DNA of 7,952 nucleotides from Hellea sp964576765 (GTDB lineage Bacteria; Pseudomonadota; Alphaproteobacteria; Caulobacterales; Maricaulaceae). A model generated the notes under the pieces. It had not been told where the DNA came from. It ran no database searches and saw only the letters and a list, made by a program, of their open reading frames with translations. Below are positions 1-6,839 of the stretch, one piece after another. Both the position numbers and the translations under genes were made by a program. The stretch's first letter is position 1; every line of letters begins with the position of its first letter. The DNA lies in contig CAZNWH010000098.1 in the NCBI GenBank assembly GCA_964576765.1, forward strand, positions 1-7,952, read 5' to 3'.

Positions 1-1
1 A

Positions 2-1141
2 CTAAACATCCATCTGTGGGCAGATCAAAAACTTCTCGCCTGTGGCTTTGGCGTTATAGCGTTTGACGGTATCGGCATCGAGCGCTTCGGAGAGCGAAAT
101 TTCATCCGTATAGTGGCTGGCAAAGGTTGTCGTTAGTTCTTTGGCCACGCGCATACGCAGGCGGTTGCCCACTTCCATGCCTGCTTTGGCGAGGAAGTTA
201 GGGAGCAGCCATCCACCAACCCCCCAAGCCATGCCATAGCCGCGCGAGAGCGTTGTCGGCGACACATCAAGCCCGCCATAAAGATAGACCTGCTTATGCT
301 TGATCGAGCCGTAAATGCTGTACGCGCCGGGCGTAAGCGCCGCCGCCGCTTCCATGGCAGAGAGGATATCCGAGGCGAGTTTGCCCCCACCCGTGGCGTC
401 AAAGCCTAGCGTCGCGCCAGTATCATGAATAGCATCGGTTAAATCGGCCATATAGCTATCCGAGCTACTATTGATGATGTATTTTGCGCCTAGATCTTTG
501 AGGATATCCACCTGCTCTTGGCGGCGGACGATATTGACCAAATCGACGCTGTCAGCCTGACATATTTTATTGAGCATCTGGCCTAAATTTGACGCGGCGG
601 CAGTATGCACAATCGCGTTATGATCTTCCATGCGCATGGTTTCAAGGAAGGACAAAGCGGTGAGGGGGTTCACAAAGCTCGACGCGCCGTCTTTGGCCGT
701 ATTGCCCGGCATAATAGGCAAACAAGACGCCGCCGGCAGACAGACATATTCAGCGTACATTTGTCCGCTCAACGCGGCGACGGTTTTGCCCATCAAGGCT
801 TGTGCTGTTTCGCTATCCCCTGCGGCGACCACTGTGCCTGCGCCTTCATTACCTACGGGTAAGGCTTGGCCGATACGGGCTTTCATTACGCCCATACCAT
901 GTTTGGAGACCGGGGCTGATAAAACTCTATCTTTGCCTGATCCGTTAGAAGAACAGCCCGACATATCAGTCCAGCCAAACATAACGCCATGATCTGACGG
1001 ATTAATAGGCGTAGCTTCGATTTTAATAATGACTTGGTCAGCTTCGGGTTTTGGCATCGGTTTTTCAACTAACTCCATACGCAGCTCGCCATCTTCCGTC
1101 ACGGTAGATAGCATTTGTAGATAAGTAGAAGGTAGGGACAT
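2..1141 (-). CDS. MDR-family NAD(P)H-dependent oxidoreductase (zinc-binding dehydrogenase / quinone oxidoreductase-like)
   Basis: Predicted soluble cytoplasmic medium-chain dehydrogenase/reductase of 379 residues; substrate unknown. Visible family features: a GroES-like N-terminal half with ATPINPSDHG at about residues 45-54, GNEGAG at about 97-102, the FVNPLTAL segment at about 156-163, and a Rossmann nucleotide-binding motif AAASNLGQML at about 181-190, where most relatives have AAASGVG. The Cys/His ligands of zinc alcohol dehydrogenases are not evident, so I infer a zinc-independent, quinone-oxidoreductase-like enzyme. The segment between NPSDHG and GNEGAG is longer than in classical quinone oxidoreductases; I recall this from a widespread proteobacterial subgroup of similar length. 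The start at 1141 is chosen because GGAG lies 5 nt upstream and the protein family begins there. The frame stays open to 1303, but that extension has no family similarity and crosses the promoter region. The stop is TAG at 2-4. The gene is divergent from the acyltransferase and clearly more GC-rich than it. Confidence 0.9.
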   Translation of the reverse strand: MSLPSTYLQMLSTVTEDGELRMELVEKPMPKPEADQVIIKIEATPINPSDHGVMFGWTDMSGCSSNGSGKDRVLSAPVSKHGMGVMKARIGQALPVGNEGAGTVVAAGDSETAQALMGKTVAALSGQMYAEYVCLPAASCLPIMPGNTAKDGASSFVNPLTALSFLETMRMEDHNAIVHTAAASNLGQMLNKICQADSVDLVNIVRRQEQVDILKDLGAKYIINSSSDSYMADLTDAIHDTGATLGFDATGGGKLASDILSAMEAAAALTPGAYSIYGSIKHKQVYLYGGLDVSPTTLSRGYGMAWGVGGWLLPNFLAKAGMEVGNRLRMRVAKELTTTFASHYTDEISLSEALDADTVKRYNAKATGEKFLICPQMDV

Positions 1142-1146
1142 AAAAA

Positions 1147-1150
1147 CTCC
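1147..1150 (-). promoter_or_regulatory. Ribosome binding site of the MDR oxidoreductase
   Basis: On the minus strand GGAG precedes the ATG at 1141 by 5 nt (TTTTT spacer). This fixes the start at 1141 rather than at any upstream in-frame codon. Confidence 0.75.
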
Positions 1151-1181
1151 AAAATGAATAAAGCTTCTATCGCGTTTGTAT

Positions 1182-1207
1182 GCGCTTGTCTTGTACAAAG
1201 CATGAGC
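1182..1207. repeat. Imperfect inverted repeat, candidate activator-binding site
   Basis: A 26-bp dyad with a perfect 8-bp core, TTGTACAA (1191-1198), in which 9 of 13 position pairs are complementary. Its centre lies about 101 bp upstream of the start point predicted by the sigma-54 promoter at 1269-1285. That is a usual distance for an enhancer-binding activator of RpoN promoters. It also lies between the divergent MDR and acyltransferase genes, so it could serve either one. The function is inferred from position and symmetry only. Confidence 0.3.
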
Positions 1208-1268
1208 GTCCTGTGTTAAGCATTTAATAACCATAATTTTTAAAGAAATATTAAGGATATTTGTTAAC

Positions 1269-1285
1269 TTGGCACGATCCATGCA
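1269..1285 (+). promoter_or_regulatory. Sigma-54 (RpoN) -24/-12 promoter of the acyltransferase gene
   Basis: TTGGCACG, four bases, then ATGCA. Against the RpoN consensus YTGGCACG-N4-TTGCW, all eight bases of the -24 block match and four of five match in the -12 block. The invariant GG (1271-1272) and GC (1283-1284) have the canonical 12-base step. With C1284 at -12, transcription would start near 1296, immediately before the ATG at 1297. An AT-rich stretch (about 1215-1266) lies upstream, as is common where DNA bending is needed. A sigma-54 promoter would make expression dependent on an AAA+ activator. Confidence 0.6.
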
Positions 1286-1296
1286 GTTATGTAGCG

Positions 1297-2445
1297 ATGA
1301 CAATCACTACTTTATCTGCTCACGCCCAATATGGCTATATTCCCGGGCTTAACGGTATTCGTGGGATATCGGTTTTAATTGTGATATTGGCGCATATGGG
1401 GTTGTCAAACATAATTCCGGGTGGGTTTGGTGTTACAGTCTTTTTCTTTATATCGGGATTTCTGATTACGCGTCTTTTGATTGCGGAGAATGAGACCAGA
1501 GGACGTATCAGACTCAAACAATTTTATATGCGACGATTTATTCGTCTTTATCCAGCCTTGCTTTTCATGGTGTTTGGAACAACACTGGCTTATGCTCTTA
1601 TAGGGTGGGGCGAGCCAAAGCCTTTAGAGTTAATCTCAGCTATATTTTACGGAACAAACCTTTATCAAGTCGCTATACGTTTAGGCGGTAACTTACCTTT
1701 TATGCCATGGACACATTTGTGGTCTTTGGCGGTTGAAGAGCATTTTTATCTCATATTTCCTGCCTTTCTTGTGCTTTTGGGAGGTAATTGGGCTCGTATT
1801 TTCAGAGGATTGATAGCAATTTTAGCGTTAGCTTTGTTTTGGCGTGTTTTTATTTATTTGAAAACGGCGCTCCCTCCGGAAGATTACATTTATATGATGA
1901 CGGATACCCGAATTGATAGTCTTGTGTGGGGCTGTGCTCTTTCCATTATGCTTCACATCCATGGAGCCACTAAACGTCTGTCATGGCTTATAGGGTATTT
2001 ACCTGTTATCGCGTCTATCATGGCGATTTTGGCGAGTTTTGTCTTACGAGATGAAAGTTTTCGCTTTACAGTACGTTTTACACTACAAGGCGCTGCATTA
2101 TTCATATTGTTTTTGAATTTGTTTTTCTCCCATAAATTCCGATGGGCGATTTCTGTTTTAGAGTGGAAACCCTTAGCGTGGCTTGGGACAATTTCTTACG
2201 CACTTTATTTATGGCATGTTCCGATTATAGATATGTGCATCAGGTTTTTAGGGGAACGGACACATGCCTACCTTCTGGCTCTACCGATCAGCATTTATAT
2301 GGCAGCCTTTTCATATTATATTATTGAAAAACGGTTTATGGGGCTTCGCAAAGCCTTTGGATCGCATGGAATTTCCAAGCCGTCTGATTCTAATGAAGAA
2401 AATATTGCTATTAATAGAGCCCTGGCGAGTGCGAATAAAAGCTAA
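1297..2445 (+). CDS. Acyltransferase 3 family membrane protein (OafA/YrhL-like O-acyltransferase)
   Basis: A 382-residue polytopic inner-membrane protein, expected to transfer an acyl group (often acetyl) to an envelope or exported sugar; the true substrate cannot be read from sequence. Family signatures in order: YIPGLNGIRGISVLIVILAHMG at about residues 14-35, with the conserved His at about 33 in the first membrane helix; FFFISGFLITRLL at 49-61; FYMRRFIRLYPAL at 76-88; WSLAVEEHFYL at 142-152; TDTRIDSLVWG at 202-212; GTISYALYLWHVP at 297-309; and a closing IIEKRFM near 342-348. There is no C-terminal SGNH esterase domain, so it is the short form. The in-frame TTG at 1261 is rejected as the start because it lies upstream of the sigma-54 -24 block. 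The ATG at 1297 has no Shine-Dalgarno sequence, which fits a leaderless transcript. The gene is noticeably AT-richer than its neighbours. It is convergent with phhA. Confidence 0.9.
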   Translation: MTITTLSAHAQYGYIPGLNGIRGISVLIVILAHMGLSNIIPGGFGVTVFFFISGFLITRLLIAENETRGRIRLKQFYMRRFIRLYPALLFMVFGTTLAYALIGWGEPKPLELISAIFYGTNLYQVAIRLGGNLPFMPWTHLWSLAVEEHFYLIFPAFLVLLGGNWARIFRGLIAILALALFWRVFIYLKTALPPEDYIYMMTDTRIDSLVWGCALSIMLHIHGATKRLSWLIGYLPVIASIMAILASFVLRDESFRFTVRFTLQGAALFILFLNLFFSHKFRWAISVLEWKPLAWLGTISYALYLWHVPIIDMCIRFLGERTHAYLLALPISIYMAAFSYYIIEKRFMGLRKAFGSHGISKPSDSNEENIAINRALASANKS

Positions 2446-2457
2446 CAAAAATTGTTA
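2443..2457. repeat. Short AT-only inverted repeat spanning the two convergent stop codons
   Basis: TAACAA, AAA, TTGTTA. The left arm begins with the TAA stop of the acyltransferase and the right arm carries the TAA stop of phhA read on the minus strand. The stem is only 6 bp with no U-run, so it is too weak to call a terminator. No other hairpin is visible between these convergent genes. Confidence 0.35.
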
Positions 2458-3336
2458 TGGATGAGTTAAAGAGGCCCGTCCGCCATCTTTGGCATAGGCC
2501 TGCGTGCCTTTAGTATAAACTACATCACTTTCCAAAATACCTGTAATCGGATGGATATGTTTATCTTGGCTCATTCTTTTATAGAGGGGCCCAAAATCCT
2601 GATAAGTTGCCTTGAGAAGATCATCAAATGAATTAATCGCGAAGTATACTTGCTGGAAATCATCAATACGGTAATCTGTATGCATGACGCGCTCTAGATC
2701 AAAGTGCAGACGATTGGGTGAGGAATCATCAATAGCAAACACGGACTCAGTGCGTGATGAAACAATGCCAGCTCCATAAATTTTCATCCCATTATCCGTT
2801 CTCATCAGACCGAATTCAACGGTGTACCAATAAAGCCGAGCGAGGTTTTGAAGACAGTCAAATTCAAACGCGCGCAATCCGCCTTGACCATATGCCTGCA
2901 TATAATCTGCAAAATCCGGCTGTGCGAGTAGCGGTACATGTCCGAAAATATCATGAAAGATATCTGGCTCTTGCAGGTAATCCATCTGATCACGCCCGCG
3001 AATAAATCGTCCCGCCGGAAAGCGTTTATGGGCTAGGTGCTTAAAGAACACATCATCGGGGACTAGATGGGGTACCATAACAACCTCCCATCCTGTTAGG
3101 GCTTTAAGCTTCGGGTTCAAAACGGATAGATCGGGAATACCGCCGAGATTTAAATCAAGGGCCGACAGCCCGTCATGAAATTCTGGGACAGCGCGATCTT
3201 GGAGAATATCAATTTGCTGGGCGTAGAGTGTATTCCAGATATCATGCTCATCATCTGTATAACGGCTCCAGCGTTGTTCAATAATGAAATCCTCTTTAGG
3301 TATCTGTTCGGCAATGACGGGATCGTTAAGTGGCAT
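2455..3336 (-). CDS. phhA: Phenylalanine 4-hydroxylase (phenylalanine 4-monooxygenase)
   Basis: A cytoplasmic non-heme iron enzyme that converts L-phenylalanine to L-tyrosine with O2 and a tetrahydropterin cofactor, the entry step of phenylalanine catabolism. The protein has 293 residues, close to the usual bacterial single-domain size, with no ACT regulatory domain. The iron site is visible as FHDIFGHVPLL, with His128 and His133, and YWYTVEFGL, with Glu174. The spacings (5 and 41 residues) equal those I recall for the Chromobacterium enzyme (H138/H143/E184). Other family blocks are RYTDDEHDIWNTLY near 25-38, GWEVVMVPHLVPDDVFF near 82-98 and VFAIDDSSPN near 199-208. The start at 3336 is the only ATG in front of the conserved region. 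It has no Shine-Dalgarno sequence but sits directly after a -10-like element (see 3340-3353), suggesting a leaderless mRNA. No pterin dehydratase (phhB) or regulator gene is adjacent here. Confidence 0.96.
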   Translation of the reverse strand: MPLNDPVIAEQIPKEDFIIEQRWSRYTDDEHDIWNTLYAQQIDILQDRAVPEFHDGLSALDLNLGGIPDLSVLNPKLKALTGWEVVMVPHLVPDDVFFKHLAHKRFPAGRFIRGRDQMDYLQEPDIFHDIFGHVPLLAQPDFADYMQAYGQGGLRAFEFDCLQNLARLYWYTVEFGLMRTDNGMKIYGAGIVSSRTESVFAIDDSSPNRLHFDLERVMHTDYRIDDFQQVYFAINSFDDLLKATYQDFGPLYKRMSQDKHIHPITGILESDVVYTKGTQAYAKDGGRASLTHP

Positions 3337-3339
3337 GGT

Positions 3340-3353
3340 TTAACTATAGCGAA
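3340..3353 (-). promoter_or_regulatory. Candidate -10 promoter element of phhA
   Basis: TTCGCTATAGTTAA on the minus strand, containing TATAGT as the -10 hexamer. Seven bases after the hexamer comes the A of the phhA ATG, so transcription would start at or next to the start codon. The identical 14-mer occurs at 6840-6853 in front of the M48 gene. No good -35 TTGACA is seen at 16-18 bp for either copy. Confidence 0.5.
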
Positions 3354-3402
3354 TAGTTGTAAAAATATCCTTAGGTGAAAATCCTCTAAAGCAGAAATTT
3401 AA

Positions 3403-3424
3403 TCTAAAGTCGTCGGCCTTTAGA
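3403..3424 (-). terminator. Weak hairpin after the AsmA-family gene
   Basis: TCTAAAG, an 8-nt loop, then CTTTAGA: a 7-bp stem starting about 20 nt past the TAG stop of the AsmA gene. On the minus strand it is followed by TTAAATTT rather than a clean U-run. It may slow or end transcription ahead of phhA, but the stem is AT-rich and the call is weak. Confidence 0.25.
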
Positions 3425-3444
3425 AAGTCTATTAGAAGATTAAC

Positions 3445-6400
3445 CTATTCCCCCTTTTTCTTACCGCCAAAAATACTTAGAAGCGCATCCTCAAGTTTGG
3501 GTTCTTCCTTCTTGGACGGAGGAGTTTGCTGCTGCGGTTGCTGATTTGTTGGCGCTTGATTACTACCTAAAATTCCTCCTAAAATAGTTGAGACCGGATC
3601 TTGTCCAGTTGGTGCTGAACTTGCTTCAGGTGATCCTGTTGGAGGTTGATTGCCGCCAACAACACTGCCGAGAATGTTACCTAGCCCGCCGCCAACTTCT
3701 TTCTTAATCAGGCTAGCCGCCTTGGAGCGAGCGCGTTCAGCGACGATTTGGCCAAGTAAGTCCGAATCAAGGCCAACTTTCACATTTCCAAATCCACCTT
3801 TGACTTGGATAGGAATTCCAAAGGCCGCCAGATCACTGGCACTTTTTCCTGTCAGGCGAGGGCGTAAACTAAAATCAATTCGTTGGTTTCCTAAATCAAT
3901 TTGTCCTGCGCCTTCGGCGAGAACTCCAGCGCCGTCTAAAGAAAATTTACCGACACTGGCGACGCCATTTTCAATGGTAAACAGGCCCAATATGTCTTTG
4001 AATTTTGTTACATGTGAGGGACCAATTCCGCCAGGTAAAGTACGAGCAGTGAGAGCTTGATCCAATCCGGTGAGCAAGGTGCCTAGATCAACGCCTGCGA
4101 TCTGACCGTCGAGCATTTTGAAATCTCCCCCGCCGGATAAAGATTTCATAATTTCAGCTTGCGAGCGTCCGCTTCCGCGAATTTTAAAGGCTGACCCAAC
4201 TTCGCCAGTTGCATTGGTAAAGCCAGCGGCTGCGCCAAGGAAACCATTTGAATCGAGTTTATCAAGCCCCATATCCAAAGATATGGCCGGAACGGACCGA
4301 GAGCCATCGAGAACCGCTTTCATGCGGCCGAGGCCACCGTAGAGCTTCATATTTGGAAGGTCTGCTGTCATGACACCACCGCGGAGTTTGGTGCTGACGT
4401 TGGATTGTCCTAATGAGATACGGCTTATGATAATATTGGGAGTGGTAAAAGAGAAGTCTCCATCAACAGTCTTAAGCGGCGTCATGTTAATTGAGGCTTC
4501 ACTCCAAGGTTGAATTTCACCTGTTGGGTTTTGTGCGGAGTAAGCTGCCATATAAGGGCGTAGGTCTAGACCTTCCATATTAAGAGTCCCACTCATGAAA
4601 GGTTTAGCCTTGGTGAGGTCAACTTTGAAATCACCTTGACCTTTCAAGCTATCAAGCTGGATATCGGCTGATTTAAAAGCGATCTCCATTGGGCTTCCTG
4701 TAACTTTTCCTGATGCGGCAAAGCGTTCATAAATTGCGCCTGTGTCGGTGCTGGGGGGGAGAGTATTATTTCCACTTGTTTCTGCCAACCTGCGCAATGA
4801 CGGGATATCAGCTTTAAGATCACCGTTCAGGTTCAAGCCATTATTCAAAGCTGCTGAGCCGGTAAAGCTTCCATTGATCTGTCCGTTTGCTAGGGTGGCG
4901 CTTAGTCCGCTCAGCTGTAGGCTTTCGCCTTGTCCTGAGATATTGCCTTGAACATCAATTTTTCCGATAGCGGTTGCATAAGGCACTTCAATGCCAGTTC
5001 TTTTGGAAAGTTCGGTTAATGAAGTCAGCGTTGTGTTGAACTGCCCGTTATAGCCTGTAACATCTCCGATTTTGGCCGTCCCCGAATATTGACCATTGAT
5101 GATATCGCCTTTGGTTTTAGCCGTAAGGTCCGAGATTGAAATTGTCTTGCCCGCCATATTGAGGTGACCTGACGCGTTCAAACTCCCGACCGCATTAGCT
5201 GCATCAATCTTAAACTCTGCGATTTGGTTTGCCTGCGCGACAGAGGGAATATCGACATTGAATTGCCCTTCCAGAAGTGGATTGCCATCCGTTATTTTTA
5301 CATTACCCCTATATGTTCCGTTCACAGCCCCGTTGTCGGTTTTAACGTCGAGGGTATTTATAGTGACGGTTTTTCCAGTATAAATCACATTTCCTTTTGC
5401 ATCGAGGCTACCCAGCGCAGCTGCTTGTGGGATATCAAGGGCAAGCGCTTTTACGAGGATTGGAACTGAAGTTGTATTTGCGGCAAAATTACCTGTCGCT
5501 GAAATTGTGTCATCAATTACCGCTGAGCCAGTATAGTTTGCTGTAAGGCCATCACCATTTATATCAGCATCGATATTATTGGCGGCAAAGCCTTTCCCTT
5601 GCGCTTTCAGATCAGCTGCAAATTTTGCCGTTTTGATGAGGTCAAGTCCCTTAACATCTTGGTTTAGAGCTTTAGCCAAGCTTTTTACATCCCGTGCATC
5701 AAGTGTTACGCGGCCATCAAAGACTGGAGGATTACTGAGTGTGGCGCCGCCTATAAACCCGGCGTCAAAACTTGAGCCTATAAGGTTAATATCTGCATCT
5801 TTGGCTGTCAGTACTGAGCCGTCATAATCATAATTTCCAGATAATGTGATGGCATTAGCAAGGTCTGCATAAGGCACTTCTACAGGTGATAGTTTGACTA
5901 ACTTAGCGACATCAGAGATATCTCCAGTCACGTCTAAATTAAATCGAATATTTTCTCCAGCTAAAAACTTACCTTTACTGGTTATATCTGCAAATTTTGT
6001 TTTTAAAGTCAAAGATAAAGGGGCTTCATTGCCATCTAAGAAAGCGCGAAGGCTATTGAGGGATAAATCGATATCTACTGGCGTTCCATTATAAATTAAG
6101 TCGCCATCGATCTCTAAAGGGGCTGACAGGCTTGAGAGAGAGAAGTCAATATTTACCTGCTTAATACCATGCGTGTTATCTGTGACGGCATCAGCATAAT
6201 TGATCGTTCCGTTCTCAAGCGTGAATTTACCGATTGCTGAATCAATGTCGGCATATCGGCCATCACGTTTGAAGGGGCCTGTATCAGTTTTCGCAGGTTT
6301 TTTTTCTGTGTCACCAAACACCCAATTGACATCACCTTGATTATTTTTTTCAAGATTGATGGTTGGGTTTTTGAGTGTGAATGATGCGATTTCTACCCTT

Positions 6401-6696
6401 TTTGAAAGTAACGGCATGAGTTTTACGCGAGCGCTCATGGCATCCATGGCCGCAAACTTTTGAGTTTTAAATCCATCGGGATTATCTATTTCTACGCGGC
6501 CGGCATTAGCTTTTATGACAGGGAATACACTCAACTTAATATCACCGACTATACGTACATCACGGCTTAATTTTTGGGTTAACTGGGTTTCTATTTTTTC
6601 TTTATAAACTGACGATGGAACCAGGGAAGGCAAGGTAACCACGCCAATGACAAGCAAGATGACAAGGACTATTATTGCTATGAGAATTTTCTTCAT
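3445..6696 (-). CDS. AsmA-family envelope protein (AsmA/TamB/YhdP-like superfamily)
   Basis: A 1083-residue protein anchored by one N-terminal membrane helix (about residues 4-23, after MKK), with the rest predicted periplasmic. The N-terminal AsmA signature is clear: YKEKIETQLTQKLSRDVRI at 31-49, GDIKLSVFPVIKANAGRVEIDNP at 51-73, then VKLMPLLSKRVEIASFTLKNPTINLE at 91-116. Residues about 254-703 form roughly six repeats. Residues about 740-985 match the usual AsmA C-terminal region (GGVMTADLPNMKLYGG, GGGDFKMLDGQIAGVDLG, FTIENGVASVGKFSLDGAGV, GQIDLGNQRIDFSLRPRL). The last 100 residues are a Gly-, Pro- and Gln-rich tail ending in a Lys-rich stretch. Family members are linked to outer-membrane assembly and are thought to carry phospholipids between membranes along a beta-groove; that role is inferred here. 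The start at 6696 has GGAG 5 nt upstream. It is divergent from the M48 lipoprotease and followed by phhA after 108 bp. Confidence 0.92.
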   Translation of the reverse strand: MKKILIAIIVLVILLVIGVVTLPSLVPSSVYKEKIETQLTQKLSRDVRIVGDIKLSVFPVIKANAGRVEIDNPDGFKTQKFAAMDAMSARVKLMPLLSKRVEIASFTLKNPTINLEKNNQGDVNWVFGDTEKKPAKTDTGPFKRDGRYADIDSAIGKFTLENGTINYADAVTDNTHGIKQVNIDFSLSSLSAPLEIDGDLIYNGTPVDIDLSLNSLRAFLDGNEAPLSLTLKTKFADITSKGKFLAGENIRFNLDVTGDISDVAKLVKLSPVEVPYADLANAITLSGNYDYDGSVLTAKDADINLIGSSFDAGFIGGATLSNPPVFDGRVTLDARDVKSLAKALNQDVKGLDLIKTAKFAADLKAQGKGFAANNIDADINGDGLTANYTGSAVIDDTISATGNFAANTTSVPILVKALALDIPQAAALGSLDAKGNVIYTGKTVTINTLDVKTDNGAVNGTYRGNVKITDGNPLLEGQFNVDIPSVAQANQIAEFKIDAANAVGSLNASGHLNMAGKTISISDLTAKTKGDIINGQYSGTAKIGDVTGYNGQFNTTLTSLTELSKRTGIEVPYATAIGKIDVQGNISGQGESLQLSGLSATLANGQINGSFTGSAALNNGLNLNGDLKADIPSLRRLAETSGNNTLPPSTDTGAIYERFAASGKVTGSPMEIAFKSADIQLDSLKGQGDFKVDLTKAKPFMSGTLNMEGLDLRPYMAAYSAQNPTGEIQPWSEASINMTPLKTVDGDFSFTTPNIIISRISLGQSNVSTKLRGGVMTADLPNMKLYGGLGRMKAVLDGSRSVPAISLDMGLDKLDSNGFLGAAAGFTNATGEVGSAFKIRGSGRSQAEIMKSLSGGGDFKMLDGQIAGVDLGTLLTGLDQALTARTLPGGIGPSHVTKFKDILGLFTIENGVASVGKFSLDGAGVLAEGAGQIDLGNQRIDFSLRPRLTGKSASDLAAFGIPIQVKGGFGNVKVGLDSDLLGQIVAERARSKAASLIKKEVGGGLGNILGSVVGGNQPPTGSPEASSAPTGQDPVSTILGGILGSNQAPTNQQPQQQTPPSKKEEPKLEDALLSIFGGKKKGE
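4588..5937 (-). repeat. About six degenerate protein repeats (about 75 aa each) inside the AsmA-family gene
   Basis: By eye the units cover residues of about 254-329, 330-404, 405-479, 480-553, 554-626 and 627-703. Each begins with a short helix-like segment (DVAKLVKL, DVKSLAKAL, SVPILVKALAL, SVAQANQIA, SLTELSKRTG, SLRRLAETSG) and continues with beta-rich blocks of the type GKTVTINTLDVKTDNGAVNG, GKTISISDLTAKTKGDIING and GESLQLSGLSATLANGQING. Units then close on a GTYRGNVKI / GQYSGTAKI / GSFTGSAAL motif and a hydrophobic GQF or GDL ending. The middle three units (C, D and E) are the most alike. The DNA has diverged, so these are ancient protein modules, not recent tandem duplications. Confidence 0.75.
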
Positions 6697-6701
6697 GAGA
6701 G

Positions 6702-6705
6702 CTCC
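6702..6705 (-). promoter_or_regulatory. Ribosome binding site of the AsmA-family gene
   Basis: GGAG on the minus strand, 5 nt (CTCTC) ahead of the ATG at 6696. It supports this start. Confidence 0.75.
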
Positions 6706-6729
6706 ATTACTCCAGTTTAATCGGAGGCG

Positions 6730-6757
6730 TTATTACAGTTTACATGAACCCAAACAA
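6730..6757 (-). promoter_or_regulatory. Possible promoter of the AsmA-family gene
   Basis: On the minus strand TTGTTT, a 16-nt spacer, then TAATAA, placed ahead of the ribosome binding site. Both hexamers match the housekeeping consensus only in part. One of the CATG boxes (6743-6749) would fall in the spacer. Confidence 0.25.
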
Positions 6758-6818
6758 AACACCCTTTTGTGACATGACTAACTGATTAACCTGTTCATGG
6801 CATAAAAAGACAGTCATG
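6743..6818. repeat. Four CATG-centred boxes forming two interleaved inverted pairs
   Basis: CATGAAC (6743-6749) is the reverse complement of GTTCATG (6793-6799). CATGACT (6773-6779) is the reverse complement of AGTCATG (6812-6818). All four 7-mers lie in the intergenic region between the divergent AsmA and M48 genes. They could be binding sites for a shared regulator, but short CATG palindromic cores raise the chance of coincidence. Confidence 0.3.
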
Positions 6819-6839
6819 CCCTGTATTTTTCCTTAAAAT

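Noticed and set aside
605..992. Two overlapping open frames antisense to the MDR gene
   Set aside because: Shadows of a recognised coding frame; no family motifs.
1261..1296. TTG start for the acyltransferase at 1261
   Set aside because: It lies upstream of the sigma-54 -24/-12 blocks and adds a non-family peptide; the ATG at 1297 starts just before the conserved YIPGLNGIRG region.
1142..1303. Extension of the MDR oxidoreductase frame upstream to 1303 (54 extra residues)
   Set aside because: The extra peptide has no family similarity and crosses the intergenic promoter region; a good GGAG supports the ATG at 1141.
2443..2457. Bidirectional terminator between the acyltransferase and phhA
   Set aside because: The inverted repeat is only 6 bp, has one C-G pair per stem and no U-tract; it is listed as a repeat only.
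3650..4060. 136-residue open frame antisense to the AsmA-family gene, and similar shorter antisense frames at 4118-4342, 4742-4951, 5579-5827 and 5894-6094
   Set aside because: All lie inside a well-supported coding frame, have Pro/Arg/Ser-rich shadow composition and show no recognisable domain or ribosome binding site.
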